Shown: piece after piece, positions 18,447-27,918 of the stretch | Layout: each line of letters starts with the position of its first letter | Numbering within the stretch: position 1 is the stretch's first letter | Assembly: GCA_964606165.1 (NCBI GenBank) | Contig: CAZSFQ010000001.1 | Location: forward strand, 107,486 to 171,485 | Length of the DNA: 64,000 nt | From: UBA4923 sp964606165 | GTDB taxonomy: Bacteria > Bacillota > Clostridia > Saccharofermentanales > DTU023 | Reading direction: 5' to 3' | Notes under the pieces: generated by a model | Seen by the model: only the letters and a program-made list of their open reading frames with translations | Databases searched by the model: none | Told to the model about the DNA's origin: nothing | Position numbers and translations under genes: made by a program

Positions 18447-19325
18447 ATGGCAAGATACTGTTTCTACTGCGGGCGTGAGCTGGAAGACAATGAAAAATGC
18501 GATTGCCGCATGCGGCCGGGAGTGACAGGCGGAAGCGGGAATTCTTCTTCAGCGGGCCGTGAAAGAGCAACGGATCAATCTGCCGCGAGAGAAGAGCCAA
18601 AGGGAGCCTCATCGGATCCTTTCAGTTCCGGTCACTGGCAACACCGCCAGGAGGAGGCGCCTCCGAAAAGGAAGCAGAAGAACCGGCCGGCCGGCGCGTC
18701 TTCTTATTACAGCCGCACACCCGCCGACCGGACCCGGCACCTCCAGTCCTTCCTCCAATTTTTCGCCGCCCCTGCTGACACCATGGCGCGCGAACTCTCC
18801 CCCCGGTGGACCCGCTCCCACTCAATCTGGCTGGCCGTCACGATCGCCCTGTCAGGTCTCCACTACATGGTTTTGAACCGGAGCCTCACGGCCCTTCTGA
18901 CCGGCCAGAAAGTTGAATTGGGTGCAGGGGAATCACTTCTGTCCTGGCTTGCCGGCTCGGCCTTCATCGGTCTGATTCTCATCCTTTTCACCCTGACCCT
19001 CTGGCTTCTCGCCCGTTTTCTCTACCGCCAGGGCGGCCTGCCCTTCCCCCACGCGCTTGCGGCCGGCAGGACATCCTGGAAATACCTGACCTTATTCTTT
19101 CTTCTGGCCCTGCCCTCACTTTTCACGGGGGGCGCTGTCTACGGACTGGTCCTGGCCCTGATGGGTCTCGTTTTTGCCGTCATGGTGCACGCCAAACAGG
19201 TCGCCGCCCTGACGCATCTGGATGAGAACAGGACCTGGCAGCTCTCCTACCTTGCCATCATCATCTTCGCGGGCATCTTGTCCTCTGTCACCACCCTGGT
19301 CCGCATGCTCAATCTAGTGAAATAA
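18447..19325 (+). CDS. Zinc-ribbon membrane protein
   Basis: A 292-residue protein of unknown function. It opens with a short zinc ribbon (CFYCGREL, then CDC), followed by a polar, low-complexity linker to about residue 115 and then about five hydrophobic helices. This resembles the bacterial proteins that pair a cytosolic zinc ribbon with a YIP1-like membrane domain. GGGGA stands upstream of the ATG. It is divergent from the acyltransferase and points toward the ABC exporter genes 70 bases on. No ligand or partner can be deduced. Confidence 0.7.
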   Translation: MARYCFYCGRELEDNEKCDCRMRPGVTGGSGNSSSAGRERATDQSAAREEPKGASSDPFSSGHWQHRQEEAPPKRKQKNRPAGASSYYSRTPADRTRHLQSFLQFFAAPADTMARELSPRWTRSHSIWLAVTIALSGLHYMVLNRSLTALLTGQKVELGAGESLLSWLAGSAFIGLILILFTLTLWLLARFLYRQGGLPFPHALAAGRTSWKYLTLFFLLALPSLFTGGAVYGLVLALMGLVFAVMVHAKQVAALTHLDENRTWQLSYLAIIIFAGILSSVTTLVRMLNLVK

Positions 19326-19394
19326 GCCGGCCAGCCCTTCCGGCAAAAACTGTTATAATTGGTGGCGCTGATTGGAGAGGGGACATTCTTCGCT

Positions 19395-21329
19395 GTGTTG
19401 AAAAAACTGATAAGACAATTTCATTGGCTGCTGGAAAAGTATCAGCGCGAATACACCTTCGCCACCATTTTCGTCACCCTTAATTACCTGGTCTCGGTTT
19501 TGCCGCCCTGGTTCGCGGGCCATGCCGCCGACCGGATTTTTGCCTCCAATCTGACCGTCGGCACCCTGCTGGTTTACGTCGCCATCATGCTCACGGTGAC
19601 TGCTCTCGCTTATGTATCCGGCTATTTTTGGTCCTACTACCTGATCAAGGCCTATGACGTGACGGAACTCATGGCGCGGCAGCGGACATTTTCGAAACTC
19701 CTCAACCAAAACGCGCCCTTTTTCCTGGCCCAGTCGACGGGCAGCCTGATGGGGAAATCGACCAACGACGTCTCCTCCATCGCCGAGATGGCGGGCTTTG
19801 GCATGATGGTGCTCTTTGACTCCACCCTTTACCAGCTGGTGCTTCTCGCCATCATGGCCATCAACGGCTCCTGGCAGCTGACCCTGCTGACCTTCCTGCC
19901 CTACCCCTTCCTTATTTTCTTATCCAGGAAAATCGGCAACCGGCTTTACTCGGAATATGACCTGGCCCAGCAGGCCTTTGACGACATCAACGATCATGTC
20001 CTAGAGAACATTCAGGGAATCCGGGTCATCCGGGCCTTCGTCATGGAAGACCAGGAAGGCAAACAGTTTGCCGACCGCACTTCCCATCTCTTCCGGCAGA
20101 ACATGAAGGTGGCCAGGCTGGACGCCCTCTTTATGCCGGCGTCGCGCCTGGTCCAGGGGAGTTCCTTCATAATCGCCCTTTTGGCCGGCGCCAGACTCAT
20201 CGGCCAGGGTGTCATCACCATCGGCCAGCTCATGTCCCATGTCTTCTATCTGGGCATGCTGGCCTGGCCTATGATCGCCATGGGTGAGCTGATCAACATC
20301 GCCCAGCAGGCGACCGCCTCCATGGACCGGGTCCAGGAAATCTGGGACTGGCGGGAGGAGATCCTCGATCCCCCCGACGCCATCACCTGCGAATCGATTG
20401 GTGACATCACCTTCGATCACTTTTCTTTTTGCTGGCCCGGCCAGTCAGAAGCTGTTCTGAAAGACCTGTCCTTCACCATCCGCCAGGGCATGACGGTCGG
20501 TCTTGTCGGCCGTGTCGGGTCAGGCAAGACAGCCCTCCTGAAGCAGATCCTGCGCTTTTACCCCCAGGAAGCCGACCTGCCGGCCGGACCTGTGGACGCC
20601 GGCCTTCCGCCTCCGGCTGAACGCTTGCGCATTCACGGCCTTCCCATCCGCCTCTTCGACAGAAGGAGCCTGAGACGGCACATCGGCTACGTACCGCAGG
20701 AGAGCAACCTCTTCTCTCTTTCCGTCCGCGAGAATATCCTCATGGGCGCCCGGTCACAAACGGGCGGCTGGCCGCTCACGGAAGAAGACCGTGACCGCGA
20801 AGTCGCTTTCTGGAAGAAACCTTACCGGGCCATTGTCAAGGCGGTTGAGGAGCGCCAGGCGGCGCCCCCCGCCCCGCCGCCCGTCTCCGATGAACTGTTC
20901 GAAGGCGTTATCCGCATCGCTGACTTCGCCAAGGATATCGATGATTTGCCCGAAGGCCTGGACACCTTGACCGGTGAACAGGGGATCGCGCTCTCGGGGG
21001 GACAAAAGCAGCGCATATCCATCGCCCGCGCCCTCCTGGGCGATCCCGAGGTCCTGATCCTGGATGACTGTCTTTCGGCCGTTGACGCCATCACGGAAAA
21101 AAATGTACTCCAGGCCCTGACCAGGGAGCGGGCAGGCAAAACAACCCTGGTCATTTCACACCGGCTGTCGGCTGTCCGGGACGCCGATCTGATCCTGGTC
21201 CTGGAAGATGGTGCCATCGCCGCCCGGGGCAACCACGCGTCGCTGATGGAGGAAGGCGGCTGGTACGCCGGCCAGTATGAATTGCAGCAGCTGGAAGAAC
21301 AAAGAACAACAGGGAAGGAGGCCATGTAA
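19395..21329 (+). CDS. ABC exporter, half-transporter with degenerate ATP site
   Basis: A type I exporter half: six membrane helices, then a nucleotide-binding domain with Walker A (GRVGSGKT), signature LSGGQKQR and Walker B LILDD. The residue after Walker B is Asp, not the catalytic Glu, as in degenerate-site partners such as BmrC. The region between the Q-loop and the signature holds a proline-rich insertion (residues about 470-530). I prefer GTG 19395 because GGAGAGGGG lies just upstream and a TATAAT at 19354-19359 would start transcription downstream of the longer frame. It pairs with the next gene, whose ATG overlaps its stop. Confidence 0.9.
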   Translation: MLKKLIRQFHWLLEKYQREYTFATIFVTLNYLVSVLPPWFAGHAADRIFASNLTVGTLLVYVAIMLTVTALAYVSGYFWSYYLIKAYDVTELMARQRTFSKLLNQNAPFFLAQSTGSLMGKSTNDVSSIAEMAGFGMMVLFDSTLYQLVLLAIMAINGSWQLTLLTFLPYPFLIFLSRKIGNRLYSEYDLAQQAFDDINDHVLENIQGIRVIRAFVMEDQEGKQFADRTSHLFRQNMKVARLDALFMPASRLVQGSSFIIALLAGARLIGQGVITIGQLMSHVFYLGMLAWPMIAMGELINIAQQATASMDRVQEIWDWREEILDPPDAITCESIGDITFDHFSFCWPGQSEAVLKDLSFTIRQGMTVGLVGRVGSGKTALLKQILRFYPQEADLPAGPVDAGLPPPAERLRIHGLPIRLFDRRSLRRHIGYVPQESNLFSLSVRENILMGARSQTGGWPLTEEDRDREVAFWKKPYRAIVKAVEERQAAPPAPPPVSDELFEGVIRIADFAKDIDDLPEGLDTLTGEQGIALSGGQKQRISIARALLGDPEVLILDDCLSAVDAITEKNVLQALTRERAGKTTLVISHRLSAVRDADLILVLEDGAIAARGNHASLMEEGGWYAGQYELQQLEEQRTTGKEAM

Positions 21330-23098
21330 TGGAAAGAGAAGCGGAAAGCAAAAAACGCTCCAGCCTTTGGCGCCTGACCCGGTACGCCCGCTACGCCATC
21401 CCTTCCCTGGTGACCGGCTTCATCCTGACTGTCATGACAGTCGGGCTGGATCTTGCGGGTCCCTACATTATTTCGCGGATGCTGGACAAGGAGATTGTCA
21501 TCGGCAGGGGGATGCGGGATCCGCGGATTTTCCTGTATATGATCCTGCTTTACGCCGTTTCCCTGCTTCTTTCACTGTTCACGCGCTATGGGGGCAATAT
21601 CTACAACCAGAAGGCTGCCAACCATATTTCAGCCAGGATGCAGGAGGAGATTTTCAGCCACGTCCAAAAAATGCCGGTCGCCTACTTCGATACACTGGCG
21701 GCAGGCACGGTTGTCTCCCGCGTCACCAACGACACCAAGGCAGTCCGCGTCTTTTTCACCACGGTCCTGTCACGGCTGCTCATGGCCGGTGTATTTGCCT
21801 TTGGCATCCTCATCAGCCTGCTCAGCCTCGACTGGCGGCTCTTCCTGATCGCCTCAATCTCTTTTCCTGTCCTCTTTTTCCTCTTTCGGGATTTCCAAAA
21901 AAAATCTCTTAGCTACAGCAGGAAATACCGCAAGGGCATCAGCCGGCTCAACGCCAGCCTGAATGAGAATATCAACGGCATTGAGGTCATCCAGGCCTTC
22001 AACCGTGAACGCGATATGTATGACAGCTTCGGACGGATCAATGAAGATGTTTTCAAAAACGGGCTCGGCATGACCCGGCTTCACGCTTACAGCGGCTGGA
22101 ATGTCACGGAAGCGCTCAACTATTCCATGTTCGCCCTGGCCCTCCTTTATTTTGGACTTGGCAATATCCAGGGCACCAATCTGGTACCCATCGGCTCCCT
22201 TTACCTTTTTATTGACTACATGCTCCGCTTTTTCGCCCAGATGAACCAGGCCATGCAGAACCTGGGCAACCTGGAGCGGGCGCGGGGCGCGGCCGACCAT
22301 ATCTTCGAACTCCTGGACCGCCAGGCGCTCCCTGATGACGGCGAAATCCTGGACCACATGGAGGGCGATGTCGCTTTCGAAGGCATCACCTTCGCTTACA
22401 AAAAAGACGAAACCGTTCTCAGGGACGTCAGCTTTTCCGTTCCCCGCGGCGTGACGGCCGCCTTCGTCGGCCAGACCGGGGCAGGCAAGTCGACCATCAT
22501 GAATCTTCTCTTCTCCTTCTATGAGCCGGAGGAGGGCCGCATCCTGATCGACGGCCTCGATTTGAAAGCCCTGAACAAGCGGTCGGTGCGAAAGCACATG
22601 GCCATCGTCACCCAGGAACCCTTCCTTTTCACAGGGACCATCGAATCCAATATCACCCTGGACCGCCCCGGCCTTGGCGCCGGGGACGCCCAGGCCGCGC
22701 TGATCGAGGTCGGGGGCAGCTCTTTTCTCGCCCGGCTGGCCGACGGGGTCAAAACGGAGGTCAGGGAACGGGGAAGCGAGTTTTCCGCCGGGGAACGTCA
22801 GCTGATCTCCTTTGCCCGCGCCCTGGCCCAAAACCCTACAGTCCTCATTCTTGATGAAGCGACTTCCCATATCGACTCCGAAACAGAGGACATTATTCAG
22901 AAGGGCATCGAACGCCTGTCAAGGGGCCGCACGACATTGATTATCGCCCACAGGCTGTCGACCATACGCCACGCCAGCCGGATCTACGTCCTCGACCAGG
23001 GCGGGATTGTTGAGTCAGGCAGCCACGAAGAGCTGATGGCAAAGCGGGGGATCTTCGCCGATATGGTAGCCTTGCAGACAAGGCAGAGCTGGAATTAG
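21329..23098 (+). CDS. ABC exporter, half-transporter with catalytic ATP site
   Basis: A 589-residue type I exporter half with six helices and a canonical nucleotide-binding domain: Walker A GQTGAGKST, Walker B LILDEATSHID with the catalytic Glu, and a signature altered to FSAGERQ. Together with the previous protein it has the features of a heterodimeric multidrug or lipid exporter (BmrCD/YheIH type), in which one site is composed of consensus and the other of degenerate motifs. Start and previous stop overlap in TAATG. The substrate is unknown. Confidence 0.92.
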   Translation: MEREAESKKRSSLWRLTRYARYAIPSLVTGFILTVMTVGLDLAGPYIISRMLDKEIVIGRGMRDPRIFLYMILLYAVSLLLSLFTRYGGNIYNQKAANHISARMQEEIFSHVQKMPVAYFDTLAAGTVVSRVTNDTKAVRVFFTTVLSRLLMAGVFAFGILISLLSLDWRLFLIASISFPVLFFLFRDFQKKSLSYSRKYRKGISRLNASLNENINGIEVIQAFNRERDMYDSFGRINEDVFKNGLGMTRLHAYSGWNVTEALNYSMFALALLYFGLGNIQGTNLVPIGSLYLFIDYMLRFFAQMNQAMQNLGNLERARGAADHIFELLDRQALPDDGEILDHMEGDVAFEGITFAYKKDETVLRDVSFSVPRGVTAAFVGQTGAGKSTIMNLLFSFYEPEEGRILIDGLDLKALNKRSVRKHMAIVTQEPFLFTGTIESNITLDRPGLGAGDAQAALIEVGGSSFLARLADGVKTEVRERGSEFSAGERQLISFARALAQNPTVLILDEATSHIDSETEDIIQKGIERLSRGRTTLIIAHRLSTIRHASRIYVLDQGGIVESGSHEELMAKRGIFADMVALQTRQSWN

Positions 23099-23108
23099 GA
23101 GCAAGCGT

Positions 23109-23609
23109 ATGACCGGCGGCAATCACCGCGAAAAGAAGGAGCAAGCAGGCAGGCAGCCGGGGCGGAGCCGCTGGATGACGGTTCTGCTTCTTGGTCTTTT
23201 TCTCTTTTTCCTGATCGAACTCCTGGGTTCGTCCTGTTTTTTCGCCCGGGTTTTTGGCATCCCCTGCCTGGGCTGCGGGAGCAGCCGGGCCCTTTCTCTT
23301 TTATTACAGGGCCGTTTTGGCGAGGCCTTCCGCATGCATCCGCTCATCCTGGTCAGCCTGGCCCTCATCCTTGCCATCCTGGTTTTCATTGTCATGAAGC
23401 TTTGGGCCATCCGGCAGGGGAAATCCTTCCAGCTGCCGCTTTCGCCGCGGACGACCCGGGCCATTCTCTTTTCCCTGATCGCCCTCTACCTCATTGTCTA
23501 CCTGGTGCGGATGATCCTTTTCTTCCCGCATACGGAACCCATGTGCTACAATCCCGATTCCGTCTGGGGAAGGCTGATCGCCCTGATCGGGGGCCTGGCC
23601 AGGCGCTGA
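23109..23609 (+). CDS. DUF2752 membrane protein
   Basis: A 166-residue protein with about three membrane helices. The motif CLGCGSSRALSLLLQGRF around residue 50 is the conserved Cys-x-x-Cys-Gly...Arg-Ala block of DUF2752, whose function is unknown. AGGAG lies upstream of ATG 23109, 10 bases after the ABC gene stop, so it is likely cotranscribed with the exporter. Nothing else in the sequence suggests a role. Confidence 0.82.
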   Translation: MTGGNHREKKEQAGRQPGRSRWMTVLLLGLFLFFLIELLGSSCFFARVFGIPCLGCGSSRALSLLLQGRFGEAFRMHPLILVSLALILAILVFIVMKLWAIRQGKSFQLPLSPRTTRAILFSLIALYLIVYLVRMILFFPHTEPMCYNPDSVWGRLIALIGGLARR

Positions 23610-23700
23610 CCGCGTCGTTTCTTTCACTTCATTGATTAGCCCGCGCCTAGTGGAGTATGCTTGACCTGTCAGCCGGCTTTTTCACAATGGAGGATTTACC

Positions 23701-25224
23701 ATGAGCTATTCACCCCTTTTATCTTCAGCCTTCAACGACACAAGCATGAGAAGCAAACACGTCTCCCCCCTGTCGGGCATGTGCTCCTTTTGCAGCCAGG
23801 ACTGTCCCGGAACCTGTGAGATTGCCCTGGCGGCGGTTCTGGGCAAGCAAACGGTCTACCCGACCAACACAGGCGCCAATCAGGTCGCTTCCGAAAAGGA
23901 TTACCCCATCGATTTCTCGCACTTCAATATCAACGGACGTGTCTTTGGAGCGGCCGGGGCCGGTGAGACCTACGAGGAAGCCACCATCTGGCACGTCAAT
24001 TTGAAAAGAAGCTACGGTCAGTTCAAGCCGGTTGAAATGACCATGCCCATCATCCTGCCCGCCCTCATCAAGCTCAACTGGCAGGACTATTTCGGCGGAG
24101 CCGCCATGGCCGGCGTCACCTGCGTGATTGGTGAGGAAGCCAGGTACAGGGATATCCATTTTCGTATTGAAGGAGGACGGGTGGTTCATTTTCCCGCCCT
24201 GGGGGGGATGCTGGATGCCTTCCGCCGCTACGACCGCGGCTACGGGCAGATTGTCCTCCAGTGCAATGTGGAGGACGACCTGCTGGGCATCCCTGAGTAT
24301 GCTGCTGAAAAGTACGGCGTCGACGCCATCGAATTCAAGTTCGGCCAAAGTGCCAAGGGCACCCAGCCGGTGCGCCGGCTGCGCGACAGGGCCGACGCCA
24401 TTGATAAGCAAAAAGCCGGCATGCTGGTGTTTCCCGATCCCCTGGATCCGGTCATGGAAGAGCTGGACCGGCAGGGTAACTGCCCCGGTTTTTACTCCTA
24501 CGCCCGGCTGCCCCTGTGGGATGAGTCCTATCTGATCCCCCGGATCAGGCAACTGAGGGAGCTGGGAGTCACCAATATCTACCTGAAAATGGCAGGCTAT
24601 GACAGAAAGGACCTGGAGAGGGTTTTAAGGATGGGCAGTGAGGCCGGGGTCGATATGATCACCTTCGACGGAGCGGGCGGGGGCACGGGTTACAGCCCCA
24701 CCAAAATGATGAACGAATGGGGCCTGCCGGCCATCCTGATGCAGGAGGCTCTCCTTAGTATAGTCAAGAAGATGAAAGCGGAAAATCACCCCCTCCCCGC
24801 CCTCACCATGACCGGTGGATTCAGCTCCGAGGATCAGGTTTTCAAGTCGCTGGCCCTTGGCGGCGGGGCCGTCACTGCCGTGGGCATTTGCCGTGCGGCC
24901 ATGGCGGCGGCCATGACCGGGGAGAATGTGGGAAAACGGATCAGGGAGGGCAAGGTCCCCAGGATCTTCCAGCGCTTCGGCGGGACTGTGGAGGAGATTT
25001 ATACCGACCTGGCGGACCTGCGTGCCATTTATGGCAGGGAGGCCGACGGATTTTCCCTGGGAGCCGTCGGTGTCTTCTCCTACCTCAACAAGATCGCCTT
25101 CGGGCTCAGGCACCTGGCGGCCCTCAACCGCAAGTTCGACGTCTCCCTGCTCGACCGGAGCGACCTGATCCCCTTGACTTTCCAGGCCAGGCAGCTTCTG
25201 AAAGGCTCCTGGTTTGACTCCTGA
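23701..25224 (+). CDS. FMN-binding glutamate-synthase-like protein
   Basis: A 507-residue protein matching the central FMN-binding/TIM-barrel part of glutamate synthase, without the amidotransferase domain. The barrel signature appears in MITFDGAGGGTGYSP near residue 320 and in TMTGGFSSEDQVFKSLALGG. The N-terminus has four cysteines at residues 28, 31, 35 and 39 (CSFCSQDCPGTC), suggesting an iron-sulfur cluster. Such stand-alone proteins are common in anaerobes, and their electron donor and true substrate are uncertain. GGAGG precedes the ATG. It stands alone between the exporter operon and the penicillin-binding protein. Confidence 0.85.
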   Translation: MSYSPLLSSAFNDTSMRSKHVSPLSGMCSFCSQDCPGTCEIALAAVLGKQTVYPTNTGANQVASEKDYPIDFSHFNINGRVFGAAGAGETYEEATIWHVNLKRSYGQFKPVEMTMPIILPALIKLNWQDYFGGAAMAGVTCVIGEEARYRDIHFRIEGGRVVHFPALGGMLDAFRRYDRGYGQIVLQCNVEDDLLGIPEYAAEKYGVDAIEFKFGQSAKGTQPVRRLRDRADAIDKQKAGMLVFPDPLDPVMEELDRQGNCPGFYSYARLPLWDESYLIPRIRQLRELGVTNIYLKMAGYDRKDLERVLRMGSEAGVDMITFDGAGGGTGYSPTKMMNEWGLPAILMQEALLSIVKKMKAENHPLPALTMTGGFSSEDQVFKSLALGGGAVTAVGICRAAMAAAMTGENVGKRIREGKVPRIFQRFGGTVEEIYTDLADLRAIYGREADGFSLGAVGVFSYLNKIAFGLRHLAALNRKFDVSLLDRSDLIPLTFQARQLLKGSWFDS

Positions 25225-25308
25225 AGGATCTTTTCTGCCGGTGCCAGGCCCTGGGTCCGGGCAAAAAGATTATGCTAAAATAGTGACACTTCAAGAGGTT
25301 TGGGGAAG

Positions 25309-27780
25309 ATGAAGGACCAGAATCAAAGACGACCGCAAAAGGGACGCAGGCCGCAGGATGAGCGCCTTATGGCTGAAGCGACGCGCCGCGCGCCCCGTTT
25401 CTCCGCCGCCAATGACGGCGCCGCGCGTCCGGCTGTCCGCAAAAGCAGGACAGCGCCTCCGGCACAGCACACCCTGCCCCAGGAAATCCGGCAAAGCCAG
25501 AAATACAAGAAAAGTAAACGCAAGCTCCGGAAGCGGGTGACCGGACGCCCTTCAAGGAATATGGCAGTTGTATCGGTGCCCGGGGCGCTTTGGTCGGGAG
25601 TAAAAAAGGCACTGCTTGTGGTCACCGTCCTGATCCTTGCCCTTCTGGCTTTTATTGGCGGCAGCGGGCTCGGCATGTTGTCCGGTTATATTTCGACGGC
25701 GCGCCCCCTTGAGATCAAGGACATCAAGGAAACTTATGAGGCCACCTACATCTATGACAAGAACGGCAATCAGGCGGCTGTCCTGACCGGCTCACAAAAT
25801 ATCCTGCGTGAATACGTTTCCATCTCCGTGATCAAACGAACCTACATCGATGACGCCTTCATCGCCATTGAGGACGAGCGCTTTGAGACACACAACGGCA
25901 TCGACCCCAAGCGGATCGCCAACTCGGTTGGCAATGTGTTTTTGAGTTTCGGGACTGACACCCACGGGGCTTCGACCATCACCCAGCAGGTTGTCAAAAT
26001 GATGTCGGGGGCCGACGACCGCTCCGCCCAAAGGAAAATTCAGGAATGGGAGCGCGCCATTGATCTGGAGAAGCAGCTGTCCAAGGACCAGATCATGGAA
26101 TTGTTTGTCAACATGGTGCCTATGGGCGGCCAGTATGTCGGCGTCCAGTCAGCCGCCAAAGCTTATTTCGGCAAGGACATTTCCCAGCTGGACCTGGCTG
26201 AATGCGCCTTTTTGGCCGGTATCCCCAACCTTCCCTCCATTTATAACCCCGCGACCGAGTACGGCAAACGGAACGCCCTGCGGCGGATGCGGATAACCTT
26301 GTCCAAGATGCTGGAAATAGGGAAAATCACCGAAGAGGAATACCAGGATGCCCTCAACCGCGAACTGGTTTTCAAAAAAACAGAACAGGAGACCGGCTCC
26401 TCGACGGTCAATTCCTATTTTATTGACGCGGTCATCAATGAAGTCATCAATCAGCTGATCACTCAGCGTGGCTATTCCCGTGAACTGGCCAATGTCGCTG
26501 TTTTCCAGCACGGCTTGACCATCGAGACGACCCTGGATCCGGAGATCCAGCGGATGGCTGAGGCCAGCTTCCAGAAGAAAGAACTCTTTTCAACCAATTA
26601 CGACGCCCTCCCTGAAAGCCCCCAGATCCCTCAGGCGGCCATCACCGTGATCTCGAACCAGCCCGACTCCTTTGGCCAGATCGTCGCCATGGTCGGCGGC
26701 TTCGGCGAAAAAAAGAAAAACCTGGTCTTCAACCGTGCGACCCAGGCCTATCGTCAACCCGGATCGTCGATCAAGCCGGTCCTTGTTTACGCGCCTGCCC
26801 TGGACACCGGTCTGGTGACCGCGGCGACCGTCCTGGTCGATGAAGTCAAGAACCTGGATCCCAGAAATCCCGGCCGCTCCTGGCCGCGCAACTCGGGCGG
26901 GGGCTACAATGGGCCGGTCACCATCCGGCGGGCGCTTCGCCAGTCGCTCAACACCATCGCCGTCGAAGTGTATACGCAGATCATGAATCCCTCCATCGGC
27001 CTTTCCTACATGAAGCACATGGGGGTCGACCGGACAGATGAACCGCAGCCGGCAGGCGCTTTGGGAGCCTTTGCCTGGGGCATGAACAGCGTTGAGATGG
27101 CCGGCATGTTCACCGCTCTTGCCAATCACGGAATTTTTACCCAGCCCTACCTGTACACCCGTGTGCTCGACGCCGACGGCAATGTCCTGCTTGAGCACAA
27201 GCCCCGTATCGAGCAGGTATTCTCGACCGAGACGGCCGATCTGGTGACCAATCTCCTGGTCGATGCTGCCCGCAACGCAAGTTGGATCCGTCCCTTTGTG
27301 AGCATCGGAAATCAGCCGGTGGCCGGTAAGACGGGCACATCGGACGAGCGCATCGACCGCTGGTTCTGCGGCTACACCCCCTATTACACTGCCGCTGTCT
27401 GGTACGGATTTGACAATGCCAACGGCCGGCGCACAGAAATCAACAGCAGTGATGTGGCGAGCCCCATCAAGATCTGGCGCGATGTCATGTTCCAGATTCA
27501 CGAAGATCTCGAGGTGAAGCAGTTCACCATGTCGGACAAGCTGGTGTCGCGAAGGGTCTGCGCCGAGTCGGGCATGCTGCCGACCGAATACTGTCCGGAA
27601 GTAATTTCCGAGTATTTCGATTCGACCAAACGGCACACTTTCCCCGAGCTTCCCTGCACCCTGCACAGCGAGCCGCTGGAAGAACCTGAGCCGGAACCGA
27701 CGGAACCGACGCAGCCGTCCGAACCGATCATCGTCGATGATCCCGGCAGTACCGTGACGGAGCCGGACGAAAACCCCTGA
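25309..27780 (+). CDS. Class A penicillin-binding protein 1A (transglycosylase/transpeptidase)
   Basis: An 823-residue bifunctional peptidoglycan synthase. A basic cytoplasmic tail of about 95 residues precedes one membrane anchor. The GT51 domain follows with EDERFETHNGID, GASTITQQVVKMM and a KLSKDQIMELFVN-like block. The transpeptidase has SxxK (GSSIKP), SxN (QSLNT) and KTG (AGKTGTSDE). The end is an acidic Pro/Glu-rich tail. ATG 25309 is preferred to TTG 25300 because GAGG is 10 bases upstream of it. TATGCTAAAAT upstream may be a -10 element. Confidence 0.95.
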   Translation: MKDQNQRRPQKGRRPQDERLMAEATRRAPRFSAANDGAARPAVRKSRTAPPAQHTLPQEIRQSQKYKKSKRKLRKRVTGRPSRNMAVVSVPGALWSGVKKALLVVTVLILALLAFIGGSGLGMLSGYISTARPLEIKDIKETYEATYIYDKNGNQAAVLTGSQNILREYVSISVIKRTYIDDAFIAIEDERFETHNGIDPKRIANSVGNVFLSFGTDTHGASTITQQVVKMMSGADDRSAQRKIQEWERAIDLEKQLSKDQIMELFVNMVPMGGQYVGVQSAAKAYFGKDISQLDLAECAFLAGIPNLPSIYNPATEYGKRNALRRMRITLSKMLEIGKITEEEYQDALNRELVFKKTEQETGSSTVNSYFIDAVINEVINQLITQRGYSRELANVAVFQHGLTIETTLDPEIQRMAEASFQKKELFSTNYDALPESPQIPQAAITVISNQPDSFGQIVAMVGGFGEKKKNLVFNRATQAYRQPGSSIKPVLVYAPALDTGLVTAATVLVDEVKNLDPRNPGRSWPRNSGGGYNGPVTIRRALRQSLNTIAVEVYTQIMNPSIGLSYMKHMGVDRTDEPQPAGALGAFAWGMNSVEMAGMFTALANHGIFTQPYLYTRVLDADGNVLLEHKPRIEQVFSTETADLVTNLLVDAARNASWIRPFVSIGNQPVAGKTGTSDERIDRWFCGYTPYYTAAVWYGFDNANGRRTEINSSDVASPIKIWRDVMFQIHEDLEVKQFTMSDKLVSRRVCAESGMLPTEYCPEVISEYFDSTKRHTFPELPCTLHSEPLEEPEPEPTEPTQPSEPIIVDDPGSTVTEPDENP

Positions 27781-27918
27781 TTTTAGCAAGCGAAAAGACC
27801 CGCTTTCCCAACCCGGTCCGGGATCTTAGCTGATCCCCCTGTTTCGCCGTGCCAAAGGCTTATGCGATAATGGACGGCAAAGAATACAAAGCACGCATCG
27901 ATCAAAAGAGGAGGTTAT

